Positions 31,316 to 40,626 are shown, counted from the first letter of the stretch. The stretch: 64,000 nucleotides of DNA from Dolomitihabitans soli (GCF_022213955.1 NZ_JAKNTW010000009.1:339580-403579), one strand, 5' to 3'. The notes: a model not told the origin generated them from the sequence alone. Made by a program: numbers and translations.

Positions 31316-31966
31316 GTGTCGCCACCACCGCAACCGCTCAGCAGAGGTCTCGTGCTGGAAGCCGCGATCCGGGTCGCGGATCGCGGCGGTGTGGAGGCGA
31401 TCACGATGCGACGGGTGGCGCAGGAACTGGGCGTGGAGGCGATGTCGCTCTACCACCACGTACCGAACAAGGACGCGATCCTCGACGGCGTGGTCGACAT
31501 GGTGTTCGCGGCGATCAAGCTACCCAGTGCCGAGTGCGACGATTGGCGCGACGCGATCCGTGCGCGCGCCTCCTCCGCGCGTGCGGTCCTGTCGCAGCAC
31601 AGCTGGGCTCTCGGCCTCATGGACTCCCGTCGCAACCCGGGGCCGGCGACCCTACGTCACCACGACGCCGTCCTCGGTGTCCTCCGGGAGGCGGGGTTCA
31701 CGCTCCCGATGGCCGCGCACGCTGTCTCGCTCATCGACAGCTACATCGGCGGGTTCGTCCTCCAGGAGGCGAACCTGCCGGTGACGACGCCGGACGACGT
31801 CGAGGAAGTGGCCGGCGGCATCCTCGAGCATCTGCCGGTGGACGGGTTGCCGTACCTCACAGAGATGATCGTCGACCATGCCCTGCAGCCGGGCTATGAC
31901 CACATGAGCGAGTTCGGCTACGGCCTGGACCTGATTCTGGATGCGCTCGAAGCTCGCCGGAGGTAG
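31316..31966 (+). CDS. TetR/AcrR family transcriptional regulator
   Basis: A 216-residue TetR protein of the tetracycline-repressor C-domain type. The DNA-binding part contains AITMRRVAQELGVEAMSLYHH and VPNKDAILDGVVD, very close to TetR itself. The C-terminal domain has SLIDSYIGGFVLQEANLP. GTG 31316 is preferred because GGAG lies 6 bases before it; a TTG at 31286 would overlap the third operator. It probably represses itself and the divergent nitroreductase through the three tandem operators. Confidence 0.92.
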   Translation: MSPPPQPLSRGLVLEAAIRVADRGGVEAITMRRVAQELGVEAMSLYHHVPNKDAILDGVVDMVFAAIKLPSAECDDWRDAIRARASSARAVLSQHSWALGLMDSRRNPGPATLRHHDAVLGVLREAGFTLPMAAHAVSLIDSYIGGFVLQEANLPVTTPDDVEEVAGGILEHLPVDGLPYLTEMIVDHALQPGYDHMSEFGYGLDLILDALEARRR

Positions 31967-32170
31967 AGCCCCGATACCGCTACGTGAGACTCACCTTGCC
32001 CCTCCTCCAGAAACTCATCGGGAACAAGGCGAACGCGCGCACGTCCGTGCAGCACCGGGTAAGAAAGCTCAGAGAGTGTTGTCGAACCGCCTTTACCCGG
32101 CGAGTGCCGGGCACCGGCGGCAGGGGGTGGCCGGTCCACGAGCCGGCCAGAAAGCGGTGGTGACGGGGGT

Positions 32171-34483
32171 CTACTCGCTGTGCAACGCCTTGGCGCTCGT
32201 CAGGCGGGCCGCCGACCACGCCGGGAGTAGCGCGCCGAGGACGGCGATCGTGACGCCCGCGAACGCCAGGAGGACGAGTTGCGGCACGTGCCAGACGTCC
32301 TTCATGAAGTCGGGGAAGACGACAGAGCCGACGTTGTCCACCAGGGCGCGGTGCCCGGCCATCCCGAGGGGGATGCCCAGCAGCCCGGAGGCCGCGCCCA
32401 GCAACGCCATGGAGGTCGTCGTCATCGCCGTGACCTGCCACGGCGTCATGCCGATCGATTTGAGCATGCCCAGGTCGCGGCGGCGCTCCCTGATGTTCAG
32501 CACGACGGTGTTGAAGACGCCCAGCGCCGCCACGAGCGTGAGCAGCACGGTGAACACCGAGGCGAAGCCGACCACCGTGACGGTATCGATGGACTCGCCC
32601 TCGTCCGCGTCGATCTCCGCGCGCAGGCCGGGATCGGCGGCCTTGACCGCTTGGGCGTAGGCCTCGGCGTCGATGCCGGCCTTGAGCCGGACCTGATAGA
32701 GGTCGGCCGGGATCTGCGGAGCGAGCGTCTCCAGCGTCTCCCACAAGGACCAGATGAAGCGAGGGCCACCCTCCATGACCTCGCCGACGATGCTCGCCCG
32801 CGCCTGTTCGCCCTTCGACTCCAGGGTGATCTGGTCGCCGACCTTCAGCCCACGCTGAGACAGGAAGGCGGGCGGGACGACGACTTCGCCCGGCCCTTCC
32901 AGCCAGCGCCCGCTGACGATCTGGGCGGCCATGCTCGGGGTGTCACCCCGCAGGAAGTGCACATCGAGCGCCTGCCGCTGTCCGGTCAGATGCACGCCCA
33001 GGAAGACGCCGGGAGTGACCGTGAGGGTGCCGGGAAGGGAGCGAAGCATCGCCTCGGCCTGCGGATCGTTCAGCGTACGCATGGGCCCCATCCCCGGTCT
33101 GCCGGCGCGTACGAAGAACTCGGTGGCCTTCCCGCTGCCGCCGCCGGCCTCGCTGAAGGCGAGGATCGTGCTGGTCAGGCCGGTGGAGAGGGTCACCGTG
33201 GTCACTCCGAGCACGATGGCGCCCATGGTCATGAGCGAACGTCCGGGGCGGGCGAACGGCTGCGCCAGGCCGAGGCTGACCGAACGTGGCAGCCGGGTCG
33301 CACTGAGCAGGCGCTGCATCCGCAGGCCGCGCGTGGCGCGTGGCGCGCTGCCCGCGCTGATCGCCGGCGCGGCGGGCAGCCGGTGCGCCCGAAGGGCGGG
33401 GAGCAGCGCGGCGAGTACGGCGAGGGCAGGCATGCCGAGGAGGCAGACGACCGGCACCCAGGCACCGACGGCGATGGTGGCGGTGCCGGTCTCGATCCCC
33501 GCGAAGGCGGTCTCGAGCACGGGCACCGTGAGCAGGCCGCCGAGCGCGGTGCCCAGGACGCCGCCCGTTACGGCGGGCAGGCAGACCAACACCAGGTAGA
33601 CCGCGACCACCTGGTTGGGCGTGAAGCCCAGGGCCTTGAGCACGCCGATGTGCCGGAAGCCCGAGATGACCGCGCCGCTGATCACGTTGCCGACGATCAG
33701 GACGGAGACGATCAGCCCGAGAACGCCGAAGACCGTCATGAAAGGCAGGTAGTCGTCGCTCGGCCCGGAGAAGGCCGCCTTGATGGACAGATAGGAGCGG
33801 GAGGCGTCCAGTGATCCCTGGGGCAGCTTCGCGGTAACGCCGGCCAGGCTCGCACGCACCCGCTCCTCTGTCGCGGCGGAGGAGAACCGGTAGAGCATCT
33901 GGCCGGCCGGCGGCTTGACCTTGGCCAGTCGCTCGGGCACGACCCAGGCCCCCGCGGACTGGCTCATGCTGGTGGCGAAGCCGACGACGGTGAGCGACCC
34001 GCCCCCGGGGAGTTCGAGCTTCGAGCCCAGGGCTCCGGGCTTGGGCGGGACGTTGAAACGCTGGTTGATCGCGATCTCGCCGGGGGCGGTGGGCCAGCGC
34101 CCGTGCACGATCTCGACGCGGTCCACCGCGCCCCCGGGATCGGCCCTGCCCACCACCGTGAGCGGGCCCGCGGGGACGGCTCGCGCGCCCTTGGGGACGG
34201 CGATCACCATCTGGTCGAACGGGCCTGCCGCGGCTTCGACGCCCGGCAGGCGCGCGGTCTCCTCCAGTTGCGCGCGCGTGACCTTCGAGGAGTCGAAGGA
34301 GGCGACCACGTGGGCGCCGTTCTGCTCGCCGAATGCCTCGTCGAAGGGGGAGGCGGCGGCGTCGAGCAGCCCCAGCGCGAGCATGGCCGTGGTGGCCGAG
34401 CAGAGCACGACCAGCCCGATCACGGCCGTCTGGAGCCTGCGCCGCCATGCCGCCGCGCGAGCGGCTCGCCACACCGCGCTCAC
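32171..34483 (-). CDS. ABC transporter permease, FtsX/MacB type
   Basis: A 770-residue permease with two FtsX repeats. A first membrane helix near the N-terminus (TAVIGLVVLCSATTAMLALG) is followed by a large extracytoplasmic domain, then three-helix FtsX cores (around residues 250-360 and 640-760) separated by a second outer domain. This ten-helix layout is that of antimicrobial-peptide or lipoprotein-type exporters with a separate ATPase. GTG 34483 overlaps the ATPase stop by 4 bp. A divergent OmpR/HK pair is the likely regulator. The gap 31967-32170 downstream shows no gene. Confidence 0.93.
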   Translation of the reverse strand: MSAVWRAARAAAWRRRLQTAVIGLVVLCSATTAMLALGLLDAAASPFDEAFGEQNGAHVVASFDSSKVTRAQLEETARLPGVEAAAGPFDQMVIAVPKGARAVPAGPLTVVGRADPGGAVDRVEIVHGRWPTAPGEIAINQRFNVPPKPGALGSKLELPGGGSLTVVGFATSMSQSAGAWVVPERLAKVKPPAGQMLYRFSSAATEERVRASLAGVTAKLPQGSLDASRSYLSIKAAFSGPSDDYLPFMTVFGVLGLIVSVLIVGNVISGAVISGFRHIGVLKALGFTPNQVVAVYLVLVCLPAVTGGVLGTALGGLLTVPVLETAFAGIETGTATIAVGAWVPVVCLLGMPALAVLAALLPALRAHRLPAAPAISAGSAPRATRGLRMQRLLSATRLPRSVSLGLAQPFARPGRSLMTMGAIVLGVTTVTLSTGLTSTILAFSEAGGGSGKATEFFVRAGRPGMGPMRTLNDPQAEAMLRSLPGTLTVTPGVFLGVHLTGQRQALDVHFLRGDTPSMAAQIVSGRWLEGPGEVVVPPAFLSQRGLKVGDQITLESKGEQARASIVGEVMEGGPRFIWSLWETLETLAPQIPADLYQVRLKAGIDAEAYAQAVKAADPGLRAEIDADEGESIDTVTVVGFASVFTVLLTLVAALGVFNTVVLNIRERRRDLGMLKSIGMTPWQVTAMTTTSMALLGAASGLLGIPLGMAGHRALVDNVGSVVFPDFMKDVWHVPQLVLLAFAGVTIAVLGALLPAWSAARLTSAKALHSE

Positions 34484-35187
34484 GGGGTCGGCTCCAGCGT
34501 GCTCTCGCGCACCACCTGGCCGTCGGCGAACTCGATCAGGCGGGTGGCGCAGCGGGCGGCCAGGCGTGGGTCGTGGGTGACGATCAGCAGGGTGTGGCCG
34601 AGCCTGTTGAGGTCGTTCAGCAGGTTCGTCACCTGTTCGCCCGAGTGGCTGTCCAAGGCGCCGGTCGGTTCGTCGGCCAGCAGCAGGGGCGGGCGGTTCA
34701 TCAGGGCTCTGGCCACGGCGACGCGTTGCCGCTCGCCACCGCTCAGCGTCGCCGGATAGCTGTCCGCGCGGTGGGCCACGCCGAGCTCCTCGAGAAGTTC
34801 GTGGGCACGCTTGCGCGCCTGCCGGCCGGAGGTCCCTGCCAGTTGTGCGGCCAGGGCGACGTTGTCCAAGGCGGGAAGGTCGTCGATGAGGTTGAAGAAC
34901 TGGAAGATCATGCCGATGTTCCGGCGCCGGAACAGGGCCAGCCCGGTCTCGTTCATGGCGCCCAGGTCCTCACCCTGGACCACGATGCTCCCCGAGGTCG
35001 GACGGTCCAGGCCGGCGACCATGTTGAGCAGGGTCGACTTGCCGCAACCCGAGGGGCCCATCACCGCGACCGACTCCCCGGGGTGGATCCGCAGTGATAC
35101 GCCGTTCAGCGCCGCAGCGTCGCCGTACTTCTTGCGCAGGCCGTCGACCCGCACGACGGGCTCTTGCGTGATGGTGTCTGCAGTCAT
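34480..35187 (-). CDS. ABC transporter ATP-binding protein (MacB/LolD-like)
   Basis: A 235-residue ATPase. Walker A G-P-S-G-C-G-K-S-T, Q-loop IFQFFNLI, signature L-S-G-G-E-R-Q-R, Walker B LLLADEPTGALD and H-loop VTHD are all intact. The LolD/MacB/SalX subgroup is shown by the EPTGALDS and QFFNL motifs. ATG 35187 starts MTADTITQEPVVRVDGL. It energises the overlapping FtsX permease, exporting a peptide, lipid or drug. Confidence 0.95.
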   Translation of the reverse strand: MTADTITQEPVVRVDGLRKKYGDAAALNGVSLRIHPGESVAVMGPSGCGKSTLLNMVAGLDRPTSGSIVVQGEDLGAMNETGLALFRRRNIGMIFQFFNLIDDLPALDNVALAAQLAGTSGRQARKRAHELLEELGVAHRADSYPATLSGGERQRVAVARALMNRPPLLLADEPTGALDSHSGEQVTNLLNDLNRLGHTLLIVTHDPRLAARCATRLIEFADGQVVRESTLEPTP

Positions 35188-35300
35188 GGCTGGCCAGCGT
35201 GGCCCGCCAGGGCGAGAGCCCAGTGTGAGCCGGGGAAGAGGACGGTAAGAAAGGTCACTGCCGGCCGCGACGAAAGCGGCGATACTGGCACGATTCGCAG

Positions 35301-35984
35301 GTGACGTACACCGTGCTGCTCGCTGAGGACGACGGGCCCATCCGGAAGTCTCTGGGACGTGCCCTCCATCTGGAGGGGTACCGGGTGATCGCCGTACCTG
35401 ACGGGGTGCAGACATTGGCCGCCGCGCACCGCGAGCGCCCTGACGTGCTGGTGCTGGATGTGATGATGCCCGGCGTCGATGGACTGGGCGTGTGCCGGGT
35501 GCTGCGCGCCGAGGGCGACCGTACGCCGATTCTGATGCTCACCGCCCGGGTCGAGACCTCCGACCGGGTCGCCGGCCTGGACGCCGGGGCGGACGACTAC
35601 ATGGCCAAACCGTTCGAGATCGAGGAGTTGTTCGCCCGCCTGCGCGCGCTGCTGCGCCGTACAGGTCCCGGTGGGGGACACAACGGCGTGCTTCAGATCG
35701 CCGACCTGCGCGTGGATCCCGACGCCAGGCGCGCCTGGCGCGGCGCGCGGGAGCTCGCCCTGTCGCGCACCGAGTTCGACCTGCTGGAACTGCTGGCCCG
35801 CAACGAGGGCATCGTTCTCGGACACTCCACCGTCTACGAGCGCATCTGGGGTTACGACTTCGGCCCGGGGTCGAAGAACCTCACCGTCTACATCGGCTAC
35901 CTGCGCCGCAAGCTCGATCCGCTCGGGCATCCGCCGCTGATCCACACCGTGCGCGGGGTCGGCTACACGCTGAGGCGGCCATGA
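35301..35984 (+). CDS. OmpR/PhoB-type response regulator
   Basis: A 227-residue regulator. The receiver domain carries acidic residues E9-D10-D11, phospho-acceptor D53 in VLDVMMPG, T in MLTARVE and K in MAKPFE; the C-terminal winged helix has LSRTEFDLLELLARN and the ending HTVRGVGYTLRRP. The start is GTG 35301. It overlaps the kinase gene by 4 bp (ATGA) and is divergent from the ABC exporter it probably controls. Confidence 0.95.
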   Translation: MTYTVLLAEDDGPIRKSLGRALHLEGYRVIAVPDGVQTLAAAHRERPDVLVLDVMMPGVDGLGVCRVLRAEGDRTPILMLTARVETSDRVAGLDAGADDYMAKPFEIEELFARLRALLRRTGPGGGHNGVLQIADLRVDPDARRAWRGARELALSRTEFDLLELLARNEGIVLGHSTVYERIWGYDFGPGSKNLTVYIGYLRRKLDPLGHPPLIHTVRGVGYTLRRP

Positions 35985-37351
35985 CGCGGCGCAGCCTGCG
36001 CACCACCGTGGCCCTGGCCTTCGCCTGCCTGGTCGCGCTGGCCACGGCGGTGGTCGGCGGGCTCAGCTACGAGACCGCCGCCGGCATGGTGCGCGCCGAC
36101 GAGGAATCCGTCTTCGCCGGGATCGTCAATGATCTGCGGGTTCAGGTACGGCAGGGCCGGTTCACGGCCGAGGACTTCACCACCGGCGACCCCCGCCAGA
36201 ACGTCCTGCCCAAGCTGTTGAACGCCACGCGGATCACCGTGCAGGTCATCGGGCCCCAGGGAACCCCGGTCGGTAAGGAACGCCCCGTCCCGCTCCCGTT
36301 CGACAGACTCGACCGCGCCCTCGCCCCAGCTCAGCGCGCCGGAGCGGGCAACCAGCGCGAGATCGCCCTCAGCGGGTCCCGCTATCGCACCGCCACGGTG
36401 GCGCTCGGCGACGGCCGCGGCGCGATCCGGATCGCCCAGCGGCTCAGCGACACGGAAACCCTCCTGTCGCAGCTCCGGCAGTCCATCATGCTGCTGGCCG
36501 GAGCCGTCATCGTCATCGCGGCAGGCGCGGGATGGTGGCTGGCACGCCGGATCACCCGCCGCCTGACGCGGCTGGCCGCCGTCACCGCGGAAGTCGCCGC
36601 CACCGGCAGACTGGATCTCGTCGTGCCCGTCACCGGAGACGACGAGATCGGCCGGCTCGGCCATTCCTTCCACGACATGCTCGGTCGGCTCGCCCGCGCC
36701 AAACAGGACCAGCGGCGTCTCGTCCACGACGCCGGGCACGAGCTGCGCACCCCGCTGACAAGCCTGCGCACCAACATCGCGATCCTGCGGCGCTTCGGCG
36801 AACTTCCGCCCGACGCCCAAGCCGACCTCCTGCACGACCTGGGCCAGGAAGCGCGCGAGCTGACCCATCTGGTCAACGAACTGGTGCAACTGGCGGCCGA
36901 CGAACTCGACGACGAGGAGCCGGTCGCCCTCCAGCTCGCCGAACTCGCGGAGCACGCCGCCGCCACCGGCCGCCGGCGCACCGGGCGGGACATCCTGGTG
37001 CGTGCCACCCCTGCCGTCGTCACCGTACGGCGCGCCGCGCTGCAGCGCGCCCTCGTCAACCTCTTGGACAACGCCGCGAAATTCGACCCTGACGGCACCC
37101 AGCCCATCGAACTGATCGCGGACCGCAGCAGGATCGAAGTCCGCGACCGCGGGCCCGGCATCGACGAGGCCGACCTGCGGCGCGTCTTCGACCGCTTCTA
37201 CCGCGCCGTGGCCACCCGCGCACTCCCCGGATCCGGCCTGGGCCTCGCCATCGTCAACGACGTCGCACTCCGCCACGGCGGCACCCCCTTCGCCGCCAAC
37301 CGGCCCGGCGGTGGCGCGATCGTCGGCTTCACCCTCGGCGAACGACGATGA
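35981..37351 (+). CDS. Sensor histidine kinase with HAMP (MprB-like)
   Basis: A 456-residue kinase with an N-terminal membrane helix (TTVALAFACLVALATAVVGG), an outer sensor region of about 125 residues, a second helix (IMLLAGAVIVIAAGAGWWLA), a HAMP domain and a HisKA box H-D-A-G-H-E-L-R-T-P-L-T. The HATPase domain contains LVNLLDNAAKFDP, IEVRDRGPGI and GSGLGLAIV. It pairs with the overlapping OmpR-type regulator. The outer domain is unassigned; with an FtsX exporter alongside, a cell-envelope or peptide signal is likely. Confidence 0.95.
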   Translation: MTRRSLRTTVALAFACLVALATAVVGGLSYETAAGMVRADEESVFAGIVNDLRVQVRQGRFTAEDFTTGDPRQNVLPKLLNATRITVQVIGPQGTPVGKERPVPLPFDRLDRALAPAQRAGAGNQREIALSGSRYRTATVALGDGRGAIRIAQRLSDTETLLSQLRQSIMLLAGAVIVIAAGAGWWLARRITRRLTRLAAVTAEVAATGRLDLVVPVTGDDEIGRLGHSFHDMLGRLARAKQDQRRLVHDAGHELRTPLTSLRTNIAILRRFGELPPDAQADLLHDLGQEARELTHLVNELVQLAADELDDEEPVALQLAELAEHAAATGRRRTGRDILVRATPAVVTVRRAALQRALVNLLDNAAKFDPDGTQPIELIADRSRIEVRDRGPGIDEADLRRVFDRFYRAVATRALPGSGLGLAIVNDVALRHGGTPFAANRPGGGAIVGFTLGERR

Positions 37352-37405
37352 GAGATCCGGGCAAGGCTGGAGCGGGCAGTACGCACATGCCGGTACCGCT
37401 GATCA

Positions 37406-38638
37406 TCACTGCTTGCGCGTCTGGGAACCGGACGGGCAGAACTCGGCCTGAAGCACATTCTTGATCGTGTCGAGCGAGTTGTAGCGGCCATACCGGTCGA
37501 TGTTCGTGTTGGTGGCGATCATGCGCGTGGCGTCGCGGGTGCCCATCGAGAAGGAGAACCCGCCGGTGATGGCGCCGCCGACGCCCCAGACCGTCGCGCC
37601 GCACGACAGCTTCCACGAAAAGACGCCGAGGCCGTAGGTGGTGTCGGGGATCCACGTGTCCTTCCAGGTGCCGTCCGGCATCTTGACCCCGGTCTCGAGC
37701 ATGGTGAACATCTCCCGCTGCTGAGCGGGCTGGAGAAGCCGGCCGCGCAGCAGCGCGCCGGTGAATCGGTGGAGATCGCCGACGGTGGAGACCACGCCGC
37801 CCGCTGCCCAGGCGGTGGTGGCACTCATCTCGGTCACGTCGTAGATCTCGGCGTCGGATTCGGCCGAGAACAACGTCGAGTAGTGCCGCGGGTGCGGGCC
37901 GCGTATCTTCGTCTCCTCGCCCGGCAGGTAGGTCCCGGTCAGGCCCAGCGGGCGGACGATCCGCCGCGAGATCTCGTCGGCGAGCGTCCCGCCGGTCACC
38001 TTCTCAATGATCATCCCGGCGAGGATGTAGCCGGTGTTGGTGTACACGAAGCCCTGACCCGGTTCCGGGAAGTAGCGCGGATTGCGCAGGCCGAGCTTCA
38101 CGAGCTGCTCGGGTGTGTACTTGTCGTAGCGGTGCTCGAAGAACGCGAGGCCGGACAACTCGGCGGCCGCCTCCGGGTCGTTGCCGTAGTTGAAGATCCC
38201 GCTGGTGTGGTTGAGCAGGTGCCTGATGGTGATCGTGCTGCCGTCGTTGCCGTTGCCCTGGACCACGCCGGGCAGCCACTTGTCCACGGTGTCGTCAAGG
38301 CTCAGCTCGCCCTCGGCCTCCAGCTGCAGAACGACGGTGGCCGTGAACGCCTTGGTGGCGCTCCCGATGCGGAACCGTTCGTGGGGCTGGCGCTTGCGGC
38401 CAGTCTTGGTATCGGCCACGCCCGCCGAGCCGTACCACCTGCCGTCGCGGTCGCGGACCTCGGCGACCATGCCCGGAAAACGGCCTTCGGCCACGGCCTG
38501 ATCGAGCACTTTCTGGACCGCGGCATGGTCAGGGGCATCCGCTGCCGACGCGGATGCCGTGGGGGCCGTCAAGGCGGTCGCCGCCATGGCCGCCGCGGTG
38601 AGGAGCAGTCCAGCCTTGGCGGAGGGGGAGGTGGTCAT
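37406..38638 (-). CDS. Secreted serine hydrolase, D-Ala-D-Ala carboxypeptidase/class C beta-lactamase fold
   Basis: A 410-residue exported protein. Signal peptide KAGLLLTAAAMAATALTAPT with A-S-A cleavage sites; active-site S-A-T-K (Ser about 93), Y-T-N in VYTNTGYI, and V-G-G in WGVGGAITGG where the class C motif would have K/H-T-G. These suit a penicillin-binding protein of the R61 type, or an esterase. ATG 38638 has AAAGGAA 6 bases upstream. A divergent HTH-MarR gene and repeated promoter elements suggest tight control. Confidence 0.88.
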   Translation of the reverse strand: MTTSPSAKAGLLLTAAAMAATALTAPTASASAADAPDHAAVQKVLDQAVAEGRFPGMVAEVRDRDGRWYGSAGVADTKTGRKRQPHERFRIGSATKAFTATVVLQLEAEGELSLDDTVDKWLPGVVQGNGNDGSTITIRHLLNHTSGIFNYGNDPEAAAELSGLAFFEHRYDKYTPEQLVKLGLRNPRYFPEPGQGFVYTNTGYILAGMIIEKVTGGTLADEISRRIVRPLGLTGTYLPGEETKIRGPHPRHYSTLFSAESDAEIYDVTEMSATTAWAAGGVVSTVGDLHRFTGALLRGRLLQPAQQREMFTMLETGVKMPDGTWKDTWIPDTTYGLGVFSWKLSCGATVWGVGGAITGGFSFSMGTRDATRMIATNTNIDRYGRYNSLDTIKNVLQAEFCPSGSQTRKQ

Positions 38639-38818
38639 GTCGTTCCTTTCACAGGGGACGGTGGGTGGAGATCTGAGCGCGCTCAGCTGGGAGGACGTCA
38701 TGAGGGCTTCAGTCGCGACAGTACTCGTTTGCGTTAGAGCAAAAGCTAACTTGCATTTACGAATCAGTCAACACAAAGTGCGGGATTCGACGGTTCTGAC
38801 TAGGGTTTTCACGATATC

Positions 38819-38873
38819 TTGCAATGAGAATGAAAGCGAATGCAAGAACGCCCCCGACAAATTTGCAATGAGA
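38819..38873. promoter_or_regulatory. Direct repeats TTGCAATGAGA
   Basis: TTGCAATGAGA occurs at 38819-38829 and 38863-38873, exactly 44 bp apart (about four helical turns), in an AT-rich divergent promoter. Related half-sites (CTTGCATTT near 38750, ATGCAAGA near 38840) surround them. These are likely operators for the regulator encoded at 38951. Confidence 0.55.
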
Positions 38874-38950
38874 TGTCTGCGAACGCAATACTGTCCATCA
38901 ACCCGTAGACGAGTTGGCCAACGAGTCCGAGCAATCAGGAGGCAACACCG

Positions 38951-39706
38951 ATGCCTGGAGGCAGGTTGACCCAGCTGGACCGAAGGCAGATCGCCGAAGG
39001 ACTGGTCGAAGGGCTCACCTACACCGAGATCGCCGGCCGCTTGGAACGACCGATCTCCACCATCACCAGAGAGGTGATCCGCAACGGCGGCCCCGGCGGC
39101 TACCAGGCCGACCAGGCGCATCAGGCGACCGCACAACGTGCTCGACGACGCAGGCCGACCCCGGCCCCGATGTCACCGGCCACCACTCCCGCGCACGGGC
39201 GAAACCCCGAAGCGGTCCGCGATCTGGTGGAGAGGTTCATAGCGCTGATGATCAATACGGGGCTGCCGCGGATGAGCGCTCGGGTGCTGACCTGCCTGTA
39301 CCTCAACGACAGTGGCAGCCTGACGGCCGCCGAGCTGGTCCGGCGCCTCCAGGTCAGCCCGGCGTCCATCTCCAAGGCCGTCGGCGAGCTCGAACAGCAG
39401 CAACTGATCAGGCGGGAACGCGACCCCCGCCGGCGGCGCGACCGATACGTCATCGACGCCGACGTCTGGGTCCGCGGCTGGATGACCAGCGCCCGCCATA
39501 ACGCCATGATGGCGGATTTCGCCCGTGAAGGAGCTGAGGTCCTCGGCGCCGTCACACCCGCCGGCTCCCGGCTGCAGGACATGGGTCAGTTCTTCTGGCA
39601 CGTCGGCCACGCCATGATCCAGGCGGCCGAGCAATGGCAGAAGGACTCCTCCGCGGGACGAACAACGGCAGGTCAGTACGGCGAAGCGACGCGCGGGAAG
39701 CCGTAG
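38951..39706 (+). CDS. HTH plus GbsR/MarR-type transcriptional regulator
   Basis: A 251-residue protein with two DNA-binding modules. Residues about 5-45 (LTQLDRRQIAEGLVEGLTYT and then EIAGRLERPISTITREV) form an HTH of the IS30-transposase/HTH_38 type. After a Pro/Arg-rich linker, residues about 85-170 form a MarR/GbsR winged helix (MSARVLTCLYLNDSGSLTA, LVRRLQVSPASISKAV). ATG 38951 has AGGAGG 8 bases upstream. It is divergent from the serine hydrolase and probably binds the repeats between them. Confidence 0.85.
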   Translation: MPGGRLTQLDRRQIAEGLVEGLTYTEIAGRLERPISTITREVIRNGGPGGYQADQAHQATAQRARRRRPTPAPMSPATTPAHGRNPEAVRDLVERFIALMINTGLPRMSARVLTCLYLNDSGSLTAAELVRRLQVSPASISKAVGELEQQQLIRRERDPRRRRDRYVIDADVWVRGWMTSARHNAMMADFAREGAEVLGAVTPAGSRLQDMGQFFWHVGHAMIQAAEQWQKDSSAGRTTAGQYGEATRGKP

Positions 39707-39835
39707 GCCGGCCCGGCGTTCACCTCATGATCGTTTGCACGAGACGGCGAGCCTCCTCGATCAGGCGGCTTGAAGACCGTTCCGTTCGCGCGTGTGCCGT
39801 CGGCAACCCCCGTCCCGCGCGGTGCGATCCCTTCC

Positions 39836-39882
39836 GTCAACCTGGAGTTGACGACGCCTGTTCGTCAACCTAGGGTTGACGA
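39836..39882 (+). promoter_or_regulatory. Leaderless promoter with two operators
   Basis: A TTGACG (39849-39854) and TAGGGT (39871-39876) spaced 16 bp form a sigma-70-like promoter whose start would fall on or next to the ATG at 39883. Two 17-bp dyads, GTCAACCTGGAGTTGAC (39836-39852) and GTCAACCTAGGGTTGAC (39864-39880), cover its -35 and -10. Any bound protein would block initiation. Confidence 0.7.
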
Positions 39883-40590
39883 ATGGACACCCCTCAACTG
39901 GACGACCTCATCGACGCGGTCAAGAACCGCCATGCCGACGGCCACGCCCTGGACTTCCTCACCGACGCCGTGGTCGTCGCCGAGCATCTCGGCGAAATGG
40001 CCGATCACCTGGTCGGCCATTTCGTGGCCCTGGCCCGGATGCAGGGCGCGTCATGGGCCGAGATCGGGCAGAGCCTGGGCGTCACCAAGCAGGCCGCGCA
40101 GAAGCGGTTCGTGCCCAAGACGCCTACCGAGACGGCGGAGGCCGACCTGCGGACCTTCGCCCGCTACACCGCCGAGGCGCGCACCGTGGTGGTGCAGGCC
40201 CAGGAGGAGGCCCGCCGGGCGCGGCACGACCACATCGGCGCCGAGCACATCGTCCTCGCGCTCCTCCGGCTGCCCGAGGCGCCCTCGGGCAGGGCCCTGA
40301 CTGCCCTCGGGGTCTCGCCGGACGCCCTCCGGGAGTCGATCGCCGGCCTGATCGGGCCCCCGGGCGAGACCGCCCCGGCCACCCACATCGCCTTCTCCGA
40401 GCAGGGCAGGAAGGTTCTGGAGCTCACCCACGGCGAGGCCCAGCGGCTCGGCCACGACCACATCGGCGCCGAGCACGTGTTGCTCGGCGTCCTGTCCCTC
40501 GGCGAGGGCCCGGCCGCCGAGTTCGCACGCCTGGGAGTGACCAAGGAGCGCGTGGAGTCCCAGCTCGCGGGACCGCCCGGCGACGCGTAG
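39883..40590 (+). CDS. HTH-Clp N-terminal repeat protein
   Basis: A 235-residue protein. An N-terminal helical part carries an HTH (WAEIGQSLGVTKQAAQKRF, about residues 58-76). The remainder is a double Clp N-domain, with two copies of the signature HDHIGAEHI/V-LLAL/GVL (about residues 108-125 and 186-204). There is no AAA+ ATPase, so it is not an unfoldase. The Clp N fold normally binds adaptors or substrates. The ATG appears leaderless and lies 2 bp after an operator dyad, so self-regulation through its own HTH is likely. A hairpin terminator follows. Confidence 0.88.
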   Translation: MDTPQLDDLIDAVKNRHADGHALDFLTDAVVVAEHLGEMADHLVGHFVALARMQGASWAEIGQSLGVTKQAAQKRFVPKTPTETAEADLRTFARYTAEARTVVVQAQEEARRARHDHIGAEHIVLALLRLPEAPSGRALTALGVSPDALRESIAGLIGPPGETAPATHIAFSEQGRKVLELTHGEAQRLGHDHIGAEHVLLGVLSLGEGPAAEFARLGVTKERVESQLAGPPGDA

Positions 40591-40602
40591 GCGCCGGGTA
40601 GC

Positions 40603-40626
40603 CCCCGGTGCATTGCTGCACCGGGG
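40603..40626 (+). terminator. 10-bp hairpin with tetraloop
   Basis: CCCCGGTGCA and TGCACCGGGG pair perfectly around TTGC, 12 bp after the HTH-Clp_N stop. Confidence 0.75.

Noticed and set aside
31918-32139. 73-codon minus-strand ORF downstream of tetR
   Set aside because: It overlaps the tetR 3' end and lacks any homology-like pattern or ribosome binding site.
31980-32744. Long open frame antisense to the FtsX permease
   Set aside because: It is a shadow frame of the permease gene with Arg/Gly/Pro-rich composition and no motif.
38951-39706. IS30 transposase annotation for the regulator
   Set aside because: Only the N-terminal HTH is IS30-like; the rest is a MarR-type winged helix with no DDE residues.
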